Of a stretch of DNA of 64,000 bases, positions 9,201 through 20,702 are shown piece by piece. A program made the translations under genes and the position numbers. Within the stretch, counting starts at the first letter, position 1, and every line of letters starts with the position of its first letter. A model generated the notes under the pieces. That model was not told the DNA's origin. It did no database searches and saw nothing but the letters and a program-made list of their open reading frames with translations. This stretch comes from Megamerina dolium (lineage: Eukaryota > Arthropoda > Insecta > Diptera > Megamerinidae), in contig OY978526.1 in assembly GCA_963854835.1 (NCBI GenBank), positions 94,027,404 to 94,091,403 of the forward strand. Reading direction: 5' to 3'.

Positions 9201-12200
9201 TCAGCCTATATGCTATATGAACAAAGATATAGTTAAGTATATTATATTGTAGAATTATTGAGAGACTGAGATTGAGAGAAAAAAAAACTCATTTTTGACA
9301 TACACTCCGATGAATTCAATAGATTTAAAAGTTACGTTACCTACCAATCCGTTTTGCCTAATCGTATAGTTTGTGTATCACATAGACGTGTTGACTATGG
9401 TACAATAATAAAGGCAGATAATTGAAAATGCGTTCTCTTTGCTTCCCCTTTTAGAGACAGTTTTTCAGTGTGAGTTTAACTCTATTTGCCGTTTAAACTC
9501 TATTTGCAGTTTTTCAGTCAAATTTCAACATAGTTTAAACTAAGTTTAAACGTTCAATCTAGCTGGGTTAAACTAAGAATAACTTATCAGTTGTTAAGTT
9601 GCCTGTTATTGCACACCAGTACATCTTTTTTGCCTCGTTTTAAAATAAGTTTTAATTTGAACTCTGTTTACGTGAACTTAGTTCAAACTTGCACAGAAAA
9701 ACTGGCCCTTAATGTCAGAAACTGTTTTGTTATAGCCTAGACAGACGGCAGCGTTAATTTGGATTACCGGCGCACTTAATCCGAATAAAATATTAACCTG
9801 ACAGATGGCAGTATTGCGGATTAACTAAACGGCTGATTGCTGTTTTATTAGGTCTGCTCACTTACATTACTATCACTATCAATTTCCGTCATCTGTCACT
9901 CTCGATATGAGAAAATCTACAAGAAGTACGTGAACTAAAAACTATCGGAAACTTGTAAATTGACATTCACAGTTCGTAATTGACAGCTGGATTTATTTGT
10001 TCGTCAACGCTTTTCATGTTGAAAACTGTTGAATTGTTGAAGGTCTCTTGTTAGGGAACACACTTAATATTTTGTAAAATGGATCGAGAAAAATTCACAA
10101 TCGAAAATGAGAGGTATTGGCAGCACTGAACTACGCGGGTGTACTAAGTTTTTTAGCGTCTACATATAGTTATACTCGCTAAAGTTAGCAACTTTGTTGT
10201 TGTTTTCCATGTATTTATCGGTACTATCTAAGTACAAGTGTTGAATAAAGCACGCTTATTATATTTCCCTGGTTGGCCGGGCTTCACATGTGATTTTTTG
10301 GGTTTTGGGCATCAACGACAAAGGCAAATAACAGACCTTCAGTGGGACCAGAAGGGAGTGTTGCATTATGAGATTGTGGAACCAGGTGTAACGATCGAAC
10401 ACAATTGATTCGTTTTAGCGATCATTGGAAATGAAATTTTGATTAAGCATTAATCTCTCCCCATAGAAAGCAGTTTTTTAAAGAAGGGCATGAGTCTTCT
10501 TAGCATCGCATACAAGATTCAATCGAGCGTACTGTATGAAAGATTGAAGCCTATGCTTAACGAACTGATTGGACCTTATCGGTGTTGCTTCGGACTTGGT
10601 GAATCCACCATCGATCAGATTTTCACGCTGCGCCAAATCCTGCAGTAAACCCAAGAAAAACAGATCGACACACCACCCCAACTATTTGTTGATTATAAAG
10701 CCGCTTTCGACAGTCCGGTAGGGGATTACCTATACACAGCAATGTCTGTGTTCGGCATTTGTGCGAAGCTCATTCGTCTTTGCAGAATGACGCTGTATAA
10801 CTCTCGTTGTGCAGTGAAAATTGGGAAGGACCTGTTCCTGTTACTGGAAGATACTGTTTATTATATGTAAGGTTTTTTTTTTTTTATTTCATCGAACATT
10901 ATTTCTGTCCAGTTTGCTGTACTATCTCTTAATATATTTATATTTATCTTATATTCGAAATGAATTTTCAAAGTGTAAGTTATTTGAGTATTTCTGTCTT
11001 AATAGTAATTTTACAAAAAACCAAATGAACGTTAAATATATATGTAATATGATAGTAACAAGTAATAAGCTCGGTATGAATACCGCTGACTGCACATAAT
11101 TTTATGCTTCACTAGATAACATACTATACGTATTTTTTTTTGGTTCTTTGCCAATTAAATATGTATTATTATTATTTTTTTTATTTGAATATTGAAGCAA
11201 CGTATAAAGTATGTGTTTATATTTATTGTATATTCACCCTACACTCAACTACAGAACGTTGATTTTGTGCAGTTGACTCCAAAGGTCAATTCATTTATTA
11301 TTATATTATAGATACTTATTCCATATGCATAATTTGCTTGTCGGTTTAATATGTATACATTTATACGCGAGTATATAAATAAACGACGATTTTGCCCCAT
11401 CGTTGATTTAGTGTTACTAAGTGGTCGATCTTTTGTAGTTGTGTATCTTTCTAGATTGAATTTAGAAGAAATTGTTATTTCTTTATTTTATATGTTACTT
11501 TCGTTTCATTTAGTAAAGCTTGCTTCGATTAACAGATTTTTCATAGTACAAATATAATATAATGGTATATTTTAACCTTTCTTATCAACTTTTGCCTTTT
11601 CGAAGTACAATGTTTGAGCCATCAAAGAAACTAATGCCATGTCTAGACCGACTTTTTTTTTTAAATCGCAAGTAACGCATGTTTTTGTTAAAACAACACT
11701 GGCTTCACTGGTTCAACGTAGTTTCCGCTTGTTGAAAAGCTTTTGTTTTGACAGTTCTTACAATACACAGAAAGTGTTTCTTTACACAATGAGTGCAAAG
11801 GATTAAATGCAAACTTAAGGGGGTCCACCTGTGTAAAATTTTCTAAAAATCGATTTTTTTTTGTTACATTTTTCGCATCTTTAACGAGAGCTTCTACAGG
11901 ATGAGGAAGGGGAAGTTTATGGTCCTGGTATTGCAGATTAAATGTGAGTCTATAATACAAAGTTTTGTTGTGTTTCCAAACTTTGAAAGCGTTTTTCTCG
12001 AAACCATATTTTTGAATTTTGTGGGCAGGATTAAAAAAAATCTACTTAACCGATTGACTTGAAATTTTGACAGACTCATTAATACAGATAACTGAGGGTA
12101 CCCACGTAGCGGTTTTTCGAAATTGTTTTTTTTTTTTCAATTTTACAGCAGTTTTTATATCGAAAAAAAGCATGAAAACGAATAATTTTTATAAAAACAA

Positions 12201-15200
12201 CTGTCATTTCTTCAATTTTTAAAATTTCGTCAAAATCCTACGTCAGTACCTCAACGATATAAACAGAAATAAGATTTTTTTTTTTTACTTTTTGCGTTTT
12301 AGATAACTGGTTCGAGCGGAATCTTGCCCACAATTTCGGTATTTCATTTTGAAGGGGTCACTTTGAACGCCCTTAATGAGTACAAGCCTTCGGATTACAC
12401 TATTGGAAAAATTTACTATTGAAATATAAGCACAAGCCTTCAAAATAACGTAAAACTTATTCTTATTTTCGAATTAGTTCTCCTAACGAAAATTCCCGAA
12501 AAAGCGTTCGAAATACCGCGCTCACACAGGTGGAGCCCCTTAAAGGAACAAATTTCTTCGTATAGAGCCTATTTTTGTGAATATAAATAACCAAATATTT
12601 TTTGTCGGCAATGCCCATATAAGGCGTGGCTCAAGGACAAAGTTCAAATTCGCGATCGAAATTCCGCAATAAATTCTCCATTTTTATTACAAAAATGGGT
12701 ATCATAAGAAAGGTAATTTTAATACCTTCTCACTGATATATTTTTTTTTCCCGAAAATAATCATTATTGACCTATAAAAAATTTAGATCCATATTAAAGG
12801 CCATGGTATATAAAACATATTTTTAGAAAATATTGATATATTTTTAATATAAAGTTGATATTTCATAATATTTATTCAATATGGCTTATGGATGGCTTTT
12901 TGAATAAAAGTTTTTCTTAATAACCTGCCTTTGGCTGGGCGCAAAGAAAAATAACCCTTATAGATCCGATGCCGGCTTTGCGGCCATCAGTATTTTCGGA
13001 TAAAAGTTTTTCTTGATAGCCGGCTTCCGGTCGGGCGAAAACACAAATAACCCTTATAGGCTCGACGCCGGCTTCGCGATCATCTCTCTTTTACAATATT
13101 TACATCTATAATTCTCCTTTGTCCCACTACTTTTTCCGTATACGCTTAATTGTAGTGGACAAAGTATGAAGATAAAAAATATTCAAAATACATAAATTTC
13201 TTTTTTTTTAATGTTTAATACACCATAGGGAAGGTAATCGTATGGACTTTAAATTTTCGATAGGTAATGAGGCTTATTTTCGAAAAAAATCAGTTTTTGA
13301 AAAATTTTCAAATTTGTATTTTTGACCATAACTTTTAAAATGTAAAAAAAAAAAGGTATAAAATGTCACTGCCACACGAATAAACATGCATAATCTTGCA
13401 CTCAACCAGTGTTAATAATTTTAATACTGCCTGAACAGATATTGACATTTGACGTTTTGACAAAGCCTTGTAGCATAAAATAAATATTGTCTTTATTTCA
13501 TTATCAAATTTCATTTCTATCATTTCATCACTATCATTTTGAGTTACAGCGTTATCGTATTAGTATTTGTTCACACAAATGACAGTTGTCATTTTACGCA
13601 TGAAAGTAAAAAAAGCGTTTATGCGTTCAAATACTTTTACGCGCATACCTATGGAGTTCATCCCATAAGATTGCTGTCAAATGCACGTATACGTCTACGC
13701 GTGCATTGGAGGTCCACTTTAAGACGATTCGATTTTCTTTGCACTCAGTGTGATTCGTTGCAACTGACGATGTTAGATTTGATTCGGTTTATTGTTTGTT
13801 TAACATTTACTCGGCAACAAATGTTTTCAACACAGGCAAACAATGAAGAAGACGCTTTCTTATCTTTTTATGTATGAACTGCATGTCTTATTTCTATTTT
13901 CATTGCCTTTCGAATCATAAGCGAGTCAACAGTAACGACAACACAAAATGACATTTGAATCAATCGAATGTCTCGGTTCATTGCTGATATGATATTTGGC
14001 GTTTTGCTTTGCTCGTTTTTTTTTACTCAAACAATTTTCGTACTTTAGCATATACATACATATTTAAATGTGAAATATAAATATATAACATACAAATGTG
14101 TATGTGTGTAAGAATAAATATTTTCATAAATGCAAAATAGTGAAAAATTTATAGATAAAAAAAATTTATTTAAATTAATTCTATAATTAAATTTTATATT
14201 ATATATATATATATATGCATATATACACATACTTTTTTATTTTATAGAAAATTCTATAACATAGTTACTTTAATTTCTAGAAAAAAAAAATGCATTTAAA
14301 TAACGATTTTGAATTAACATACATTTGAATAAAGTCATCTGCTTTATTTTAATTACACAAACAAAGCAAAGTCATTGTTGACTTCGTTGCAATTGCCTTT
14401 CGAATCAACTGCCTGTCGAGTGTATTGCCTTTCAAGTTATAACTACAATGGTTAATGAATCAAACAAGACCATCCATCCTTAGTTCAGCGTTAACAAGCT
14501 CTTCCGTTCAATCGCTGAGTAAGTGCTGTGCAAATCATAGAGTTGAATTTTAAAAGAATGTCTTGAAATGCAATATGAATGGGGCGTTGCAAGAGTCTAG
14601 TACGTATCTGTGTATATACCCTGCAAAAAATGCGACTTGTCCGGAATGTGTCCAGGATCAGTCGCAATGGAATATGCTACTAATCGCAATTTTGATCTCT
14701 TTATATGGAATTAACTGTGCCCTTTTGTTCGAGCATGGTCTATGAAGAGACTAATTGTACCCTTATATACCCCAACGGGTATAAATGTAGATTAGTCGCA
14801 GGGTTAGAAATTTTCATTCAATGCATTATAATTCTCATATACATTTTCATTTGAATTAATTTCAAATTTTCAATTTTTGCTCTTCACAAATTCAATATTC
14901 GAATCAAAATAATTTACTGACGTATTTAACTCACGTAATTAACTCATGTATGTATCTTCTTTTTTATAGGTGTTGGTCTGGTTCTTCGAAAAATGGGTAA
15001 CAGTGTCTCACCAACTGTGGAGTTAAAAAAGGATGGTGATACTTTCACATTCACAACATCATCAACTTTCAAAACTTCTTCAATCTCTTTCAAATTGGGC
15101 GAAGAATTCGACGAGGAAACACTTGATGGACGCAAAGTAAAGAGCATCATGTCATTGAATGGCAACAAACTAATTCAGGAGCAAAAAGGTGACAAGCCAT

Positions 15201-16649
15201 CCACTATTGTGCGTGATTTTTCAGATACGGAATTGGTAACTGTACGTATTTGCAATACTTTCAGTTGTAATTTTTGCCAAAAATTTTAATCAACATGTGG
15301 GTGTGGTAGGATTTTTGTTGGTGTGATACTTATTCCGTAAATTTATTAAGAAACATTTTATACCTTAAATTTGTTGCAATTAACCGTTATCTACGCAACT
15401 ACGTAACAAAGAAAAATTTACCTTGTGACATTCTTATGGAATTATAATTAAAAACAATGTTGTCACATACGCAGATTTTGCTGATATCGAAGCGAATACC
15501 TAAAAACATGCAATTTTATATAAATAATAATATATAGGATTTTCTGTATGAAGACTACCTTCTTACTTTCGTATTGAAAGTATTTAAATGTAATCTTGGT
15601 GGCTATTAACCAGAATAAAACCCGGCTAATTTATTACTATTTTACTTAATATAAGCGGTTAGTGTGTTTTCCTCCTATAAATGCCCATTCGCAAGATTGG
15701 CGCACTTGCACTATTCTTTAGAAAGACAATTTTTATATCAGTTAATAACCATTATAAAATATTATCTTCTTACATTAGGTCTGAATACGAATAGTTCAAA
15801 CGACTTGAATTAACTAATAAAATTGATAATTTGTTATCTCCTTATAATTTTTAATTTCTACACACTTCAAGAATATTTTGTTGTTGATATATGTATGTGT
15901 TTCAATCATATGTTTTTCTTGCTTGTAAATTCTTACAAGTAAAAATTTATCCAGTAAAAGCTTGTGAGTTCTCTCACAGCAAACTGTCATTCTCAGCGCT
16001 CATTTTTTCTCTTGTTGCAAGTGTTTGTGGTATTAACAAACACGATTTGACAAAAAATGATGATAATTTGTACGAATTTTCTGTAAACAAACATCTATTA
16101 TTATCTCCTTTGTTTATATACAATCTGTAAAAAAAGTACCGGGAATTGTAAAATCTCATTCCTCTCATTGGCTTAAGTTAGAAGAAGATATGTCTCACGA
16201 CCTATTGCTTTATAAATTACAATAATTAGTGGAATTACTCAATTCTGTAATTTCTGTAGCATGATTTGAAGAATACCGTTAATATATGGTGATTTATAAG
16301 GGCGACTTAAACATTGTGTTCAATTATCTCTTCCGCAAAAGCAGATTCGGAATATATAATTTACTGGAAAATGAATTTTTAGTAGAACTTCGAACGTCTG
16401 ATGAATCGTAAAAGAGGAAGTTGACTCAACCGGCTGACAGAATTCTTTTCAGATATCGCTTTTATCCTTCTTATCTGTTTTGTTTTGTGTGTATGCATAC
16501 ATGTAAATTGTATAACATTTTTGGCAGAAATCAACTTTTTATATCTATACTTTTGAAAATAAGCGTATGTCATATTTAAACTGTTATCTTTATTACAGAC
16601 CCTTAACATTGGTGATATTAAATCAGTGAGAGTTTATAAAGCGATATAA
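6223..16649 (+). CDS. fabp: fatty acid-binding protein (3 exons, 131 aa)
   Basis: A small cytosolic carrier of the lipocalin/FABP superfamily that binds long-chain fatty acids in a ten-strand beta barrel. Exons are 6223-6295, 14970-15241 and 16599-16649; phases (1, 0) close and all introns are GT-AG. The N-terminus has the family signature GKKYKLDKSENFDEYMKELG. The middle contains KMGNSVSP, FKLGEEFDEETLDG and QEQKGDKPSTIVRDF, and the C-terminus is SVRVYKAI. Length fits the family (about 130 aa). It matches Drosophila fabp closely as I remember it. Intron 1 is 8.67 kb and packed with transposon remnants. A TATA-like box sits 137 bp upstream of the ATG. Confidence 0.95.
7545..8250. repeat. dispersed repeat, copy 1 (fabp intron 1)
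   Basis: Bases 7545-7835 and 8185-8250 match 53505-53800 and 53850-53912 in the same order. In this copy a mariner fragment separates the two blocks. Shared landmarks are AAGTTGTAAACAGATTCA, AAGCTAAATGGAATTAT and CAGTCAATCTG. It is of unknown class and has no coding capacity. Confidence 0.65.
7845..8095 (-). mobile_element. mariner transposase remnant
   Basis: The minus strand reads as broken mariner N-terminal sequence, with GRPDELDDDQIK then a helix-turn-helix-like REIAEKLNMTHTAIEKDLK and KKLDI. It has stops and no terminal repeats. It sits inside a dispersed repeat, so it probably inserted there. Confidence 0.7.
8316..8627 (-). mobile_element. tRNA-derived SINE, copy 1
   Basis: Read on the minus strand it starts GGTGCCGTAGCTCAGTGG (A box at 8620-8610) and has a B box GGTTCAATCC at 8577-8568. 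A tRNA-unrelated body of about 240 bases follows, ending near GAGCTTCTCTTCC. It is close to the copy at 20338-20702 but lacks that copy's extreme 3' tail. Confidence 0.82.
9454..9719. mobile_element. MITE with GGGCCAGTTTTTC termini, copy 1
   Basis: One end reads AGACAGTTTTTCAGTG and the other, inverted, GGGCCAGTTTTTCTGTG. The inside is rich in GTTTAAAC and related AT-rich words. A related copy in the opposite orientation is at 28095-28348. It is non-coding. Confidence 0.6.
9733..10125. mobile_element. MITE with TTA target site, truncated copy
   Basis: It starts TAGCCTAGACAGACGGCAGC after TTA and matches the complete copy at 22323-22843 for about 390 bases. The right terminal repeat is missing or degenerate. 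Confidence 0.75.
10300..10480 (+). mobile_element. mariner transposase remnant
   Basis: It codes a broken stretch resembling the mariner middle region (LQWDQKGVLHYEIVEPGVTI) with stops. It ends in CTCCCCATAGAAAGCAG, a tail also found after the mariner at 22860-23965. Confidence 0.65.
10481..10835 (+). mobile_element. non-LTR retrotransposon fragment (reverse transcriptase)
   Basis: Frames read GMSLLSIAYKIQSSVLYERL, CCFGLGESTIDQIFTLRQIL and QLFVDYKAAFDSPVGDYL. This is the reverse transcriptase core of the RTE-like non-LTR family whose other pieces are scattered here. In-frame stops show it is dead. It directly abuts the mariner remnant at 10300-10480. Confidence 0.78.
10860..11810. other. AT-rich part of fabp intron 1
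   Basis: Long T runs and AT-rich sequence. I see no gene, clear repeat family or splice-consistent exon. Confidence 0.4.
11815..12543. mobile_element. non-autonomous DNA element with TTAA ends
   Basis: The left end TTAAGGGGGTCCACCTGTGT (11815-11834) is mirrored by ACACAGGTGGAGCCCCTTAA at the right (12524-12543), giving about 16 bp of inverted repeat flanked by TTAA on both sides. The inside is AT-rich and non-coding. TTAA flanks are typical of piggyBac-type insertion, but no transposase is present to confirm the class. Confidence 0.7.
12545..13345. mobile_element. foldback-like palindromic element, copy 1
   Basis: The left arm contains CCCATATAAGGCGTGGCTCA and a run toward GTGAATATAAATAACCAAA. 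The centre has two GC-richer sub-repeats (12925-13085) with CCGGCTT, AACCCTTATAG and GGGCG words. The partial right arm is 13205-13345. It matches the fuller copy at 39090-40225. No coding sequence. Confidence 0.7.
13465..13710 (+). repeat. dispersed repeat with TTATCGTATTAG motif, copy 1
   Basis: The reverse complement of this stretch aligns with 37265-37585. Shared words are CATTTTACGCATGAAAGTA, GCGTTCAAATACTTTTACGC and CATCCCATAAGATTG. It is probably a small DNA transposon; I could not settle the ends. Confidence 0.6.
14199..14217. repeat. (TA)n microsatellite
   Basis: A short TA run in fabp intron 1. Confidence 0.7.
14970..15241 (+). CDS. fabp: fabp exon 2
   Basis: The acceptor is TTTTTATAG. 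It codes the central barrel strands, from VGLVLRKMGN to FSDTELVT, and ends in phase 0 before GTACGT. Confidence 0.94.
15242..16598. other. fabp: fabp intron 2
   Basis: AT-rich with no recognisable element or nested gene. Confidence 0.8.
16599..16649 (+). CDS. fabp: fabp exon 3
   Basis: A 51-base terminal exon after TTATTACAG. It codes TLNIGDIKSVRVYKAI and a TAA stop. It is too short to stand out as an open frame, but it completes the family C-terminus. Confidence 0.93.
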   Translation, partial: TLNIGDIKSVRVYKAI

Positions 16650-17134
16650 TTTGCAAGGTACGCATAACAAATGGTGAAATTATTGGAATGGAATGGAAAC
16701 AACAAAATTGTAATATTAATTATACTATAATATTGTAAATGTATATGTATACAATATATTCATTGCAGTGCATAAATAACCATTAAAACTACTTTTTAAT
16801 TTTCAAACAAATTCTAATGACATTTGCGAACTGTTTCATGATAACGGTATATCGCAGAGGCAATTATGTGTCGTAAAATTTTTAATTCATTACATAAAAC
16901 ACGAGTTAATTGGTTTTATCGTGTATTCATTTTAAGTTTCTCGATTATTTTGTGTTTTTAGTTTAAGGTACTAAGAAACCAGATGGGGAAAAAAACGGAT
17001 AGAAGTCTCTAATAAATTATTTGATCAGAATTCTAAAAATGGAAAGGATAACAGAACCAAGTAACTAGCGCATTAAAAATTAACATTCCAGCACCTCACA
17101 TTTTGTTGGCGATATAAAAAAAAAGATATAATTA

Positions 17135-17245
17135 TGAGGCACTTATAAGCCCCGAAGGGCCCTTTACACGAGCTTCTCTCCCATTACTGTTGTGCGTGTT
17201 AAATTTTGGACAGTATTAGAAAAGGGACCCACTTATTTTTTCAAT
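17135..17245 (-). mobile_element. SINE 3' fragment
   Basis: It carries the family's 3' region only (GCACTTATAAGCCCCGAAGG, CATTACTGTTGTGCGT, TTTTGGACAGTATTAG). The tRNA-like head is missing. Confidence 0.7.
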
Positions 17246-17339
17246 TTGGTGAACCTTGAAGCGACCCTGAATATGTCTTTGTTGAGGTCCCAATCGAATG
17301 TAAGTATTTTTTCACTTGAGAGATTGGTTCCGCCGGCAA

Positions 17340-17475
17340 TTGGTCCACAGCACAGTAATTTCGATCGCAAATTTGTACTTTGACCTTGAGCAACACCTTA
17401 TATGGGCGTTGGCTCTATACGAAGATATTTTTGTTTTGTTCGTTCCTTTAAGTGGGCTATTCTGCACTTATGACG
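17340..17475. repeat. foldback-like element arm fragment
   Basis: It matches the right arm of the element at 39090-40225: TTTGACCTTGAGCAACACC, TATATGGGCG and TTTAAGTGGGCTATTCTGC. Confidence 0.65.
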
Positions 17476-17589
17476 TGAATTCGATTACCAGTTTCATATT
17501 TGAAGCCAACGGATTCATGAAATTACATAAATTTGAATTTAAATAAAATATAAAATAAGTTCTTATGTGGCCATAACAACCGATGATCG

Positions 17590-17930
17590 ATTTATGCCGA
17601 ACATATAATGCGGCGACTGTCTTTTCTGTTCTTGGCTTGATGGCACCATTAGGATTCCAAGCGCCGCCAGATTACCCAACTGTTGGTCCTTCCAATAGAG
17701 GTTTGCGGGTGCCGAATTAAATACCCTCTTTGCTGGAGCGTCTTCTTCCATTCGTTCGACATGGATTTTGATTCACTTGACTATGTCAATGTCAGCGTAC
17801 TGCTCATACGGCTCATCGTTGTACCTCATTCGGTACTCGCCATCAACGCAAATAGGTCCGAAGGTCCTGCGCAGAACTTTTCTCTCGGTATCGATACCGA
17901 TTAGTCGACCAAGGTTCATTCACCTCATTA
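17590..17930 (-). mobile_element. RTE-like non-LTR fragment (C-terminal)
   Basis: The minus strand reads in pieces as the reverse transcriptase tail (KVLRRTFGPICVDGEYR, EEDAPAKRVFNSAP, LYWKDQ). It is the same domain as at 46160-46860 and 47396-47730. It is frameshifted and dead. Confidence 0.72.
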
Positions 17931-18310
17931 GAATACGAAAATGCTTTGTACGGGAACAAAACAAAGCATTTCCGCTGCTACAACAACAACAACAACCAAT
18001 CTACATATGTACCTACTTAAAAAAGTCATCTTTTATGTGATTTATGTTATTTATTATAATAATTTCTTTTATTATTAAGTACATATGTGCAATAATTTTC
18101 AATTCAATTAAGACATTTAGGAAAATGCCATTGTTATGCTTATTTTTTTTATGAAATATATGTATGAAAAACTTAAATGTATTGTACTTATATGAAGTGC
18201 TTCTTTTGTTGTTGCTAATTTCACAATTCATTCTTTATGCTTGCCACTTTATGCTTTCTGTACTTGAATCACATAAATAAATGTTACATTTTGAACAAAA
18301 TGTCTTAGTT

Positions 18311-18780
18311 TCAGACTTGCGACTCTTCATTTTGTGATCCGATTTGTCCGTCTTCCAACGACCAATAAGCCCGTCCATCTTTTATAATCATTGGGAATTC
18401 TATCTCGATATTTCCTTTATTTTTTCGATTCCATCGAATCACTTTTTGTAATTGAGTATCTGTATTTCGAGACAAAAGTTGTTGAATACCAACGTAAGAA
18501 GATACCAAATGCACTGGTTGTGTGTGTGACGCCATAGAACGGTAGGGATGTCAACACCGAAAGCTGTACCTACTAATTCCTCGGAATAGCAACGCAAAAT
18601 CATTTGTGCAACAAGTTCAGTATAGAAGACAATCTGCAGTTTGGCACACGTTTAACTCAAACAGTCCTCGACGTTTGTTTGCTTGAGACCGAATAGCATT
18701 GGAAGCACCGAATGAAGTTGAACCAATTGCAGCGGAAGCGGGTGGAGTTTCAAAATCAACCAGGATACTCAATTTGATTA
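18311..18780 (-). pseudogene. unidentified protein-coding remnant
   Basis: Three minus-strand pieces in different frames look like real protein rather than chance: FGASNAIRSQANKRRGLFEL (about 18660-18720), MILRCYSEELVGTAFGVDIP (about 18545-18610), and 75 codons from 18535 to 18311 containing VHLVSSYVGIQQLLSRNT, KVIRWNRKNKGNIEIEFPMI and RAYWSLEDGQIGSQNEE, ending in a stop. The pieces are collinear, split by frame changes, with no obvious splice sites between them. I therefore read it as a decayed, probably processed copy of a host gene. I do not recognise the parent. Confidence 0.45.
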
Positions 18781-20337
18781 ACTATATATTTTCTATTTAT
18801 AAAAATCACTGTTTGAATAAATATATTTATTAACGTCCGAGCACTGCCAAATTTGACTTTGAAGTGAATTTTCTGCGAATCGAAATAAGCTAAACCTATG
18901 CGCTACAAACAAACACATGCTAGCATATAATACTTAAGTTCTGGAAATTCCTTTTTAATTTTTGTTGTTTTTAGGGGACTTTTTCCATTGACCCAGCCAA
19001 AAGGCTAGTCTGGGTATTAGAGGGTTAATAAAGATGTTGGTAAATAACGTAGATACCTACCATGTTTGATGGATAACGCTTGCTGAATTGACGAACAGTA
19101 GGTCACTAAATTTTTTCGATATGATATTCACACGCATTTATAATGTTTTATATTATATCAGGTGTAGTAAAAAGAAATCCAAATTTTTCCAATAGATGGC
19201 TTTAGTAATCTGCATCTTGCGTTGTACGCTAGATGGCGTTAGAAAGATAGGATTTCGTACTAAATAAACTTTTCAGGCAGTTTTGTGATTGCTCAAATTC
19301 AGTATTGTTTGAGCACGCATCAAAGATGGACACCAGTAAAGAGAAAATACGCCATATTTTACAGTTTTTCTTCGATAAAGGCGAAAACGCAAGACAGACG
19401 GATGAAAATGTGAATAGTGTTTATGGTCCTGATACTGTAACAGCCAATCACGTGCAATTTTGGTTTCGTCGATTCCGTTCCGGTAATTTTGGAGTCAAAG
19501 ATGCACCACGCTCGATAAAATAATGGAAATCGTCGAGTCCGACCGTCATGTAAGCATTGTTTCTATTGCCCAGGAGCTAAACATTGTACAAAAAACCTTT
19601 TGGAACCATTTAAATAAGGCTGGATACAAAAAGAAGCTCGATATATGGGTACCACACGAGTTAACGCAAAAAACCTCATGCACTGAATTTCCATCTGTGA
19701 ATCGCAACAAAATCGATCCATTTCTGAAGCGGATGGTTACTGGTGATAAAAAGTGGGTCACTCACGACAACGTCAAGTGAAAACGGACGTGGTCGAATCG
19801 CGGTGAGCCGGCGCAAACGGTGGCCAGGCCAGGATTGACGGTCAGGAAGGTTTTGCTATGTGTTTGGTGGGATTGGCAGGGAATCATCTACTATGAGCTG
19901 CTCCCCTACGGCCAAAATCTTAATTCGGACCTGTACTGTCAACAATGAAGGAAGCAATCGCCCAGAAGCGGCCAGCTTTGGCCAATAGAAGAGGAATTGT
20001 GTTCCATCAGGACAACGCCAGGCCACACACATCGATAGTGACGCGCCAGAAGCTCCGGGAGCTTGGTTAGAAGGTTCTTCTGCATCCACCTTATAGTCCG
20101 GACCTGGCACTAAGTGATTACTACCTGTTCCTGTGTATGGCGAATGATTTTGCTGGTGAAAAATTCGCCTCAAGAGAAGCTTGTGAAAATCGACTGTCCC
20201 AGTTTTTTGCCAATAGGGACGAGGGTTTCTATGAGAGTGGCATTATGAAATTACCTTCAAAATGGCAATAAGTTATCGAACAAAACGGTGCATATTTGAA
20301 CTAAATCGGATCATTTTAACTATGCTAAATAAAACCT

Positions 20338-20702
20338 GGGTGCCGTAGCTCAGTGGTTAGTGTGTTCGCCTTCTGATCTGTAGGTCGTGGTTCAATCCCC
20401 GGCTGATGCATAACAAATTTAATATTGAAAAGATTTTTCTTTCGATCGGTACCCGCCTGTCGGCAAGCAATTGGCAATTCTTCCGACAGTAACAACTTGC
20501 CATGAAAAAGCTTCTTAAAGAACTCTGTGACAAAGCTCAGAAAAAGTGATGTCACAAGTGTTCTGCCGTTCGGAACCGGCTAAAATAAGTAGGTCCCTTC
20601 TAATATTGTCCAAAATTTAAGACGCACAACAGTAATGGAAGAGAAGCTCGGCCAATGAGCCCTTTGGGGCTTTATGTGCCACATATTTATTTATTTATTT
20701 AT
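20338..20702 (+). mobile_element. tRNA-derived SINE, full copy 2
   Basis: It starts GGGTGCCGTAGCTCAGTGG. The A box is at 20346-20356 (TAGCTCAGTGG) and the B box at 20389-20398 (GGTTCAATCC). The body of about 280 bases ends in a (TTTA)n tail. A 12-bp target duplication, TAAATAAAACCT, flanks it at 20326-20337 and 20703-20714, inside a mariner. This is the reference copy for the family in this window. Confidence 0.92.
20346..20398 (+). promoter_or_regulatory. internal RNA polymerase III promoter (A and B boxes) of SINE
   Basis: The A box TAGCTCAGTGG and B box GGTTCAATCC are 32 bp apart, the spacing of a tRNA gene. The head resembles a tRNA, but the expected acceptor-stem pairing is poor, so it is a SINE head and not a working tRNA gene. 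Confidence 0.75.

Noticed and set aside
10821..11099. Plus-strand hydrophobic small protein
   Set aside because: AT-rich intron sequence giving Phe/Leu/Tyr-rich translation; begins inside a dead reverse transcriptase fragment.
19856..20173. Minus-strand open frame of 105 codons
   Set aside because: It is the antisense of the degenerate mariner transposase.
20338..20412. Possible tRNA gene
   Set aside because: A and B boxes are good, but stem pairing is poor, it continues into a SINE body with a (TTTA)n tail, and it recurs as dispersed copies with target duplications.
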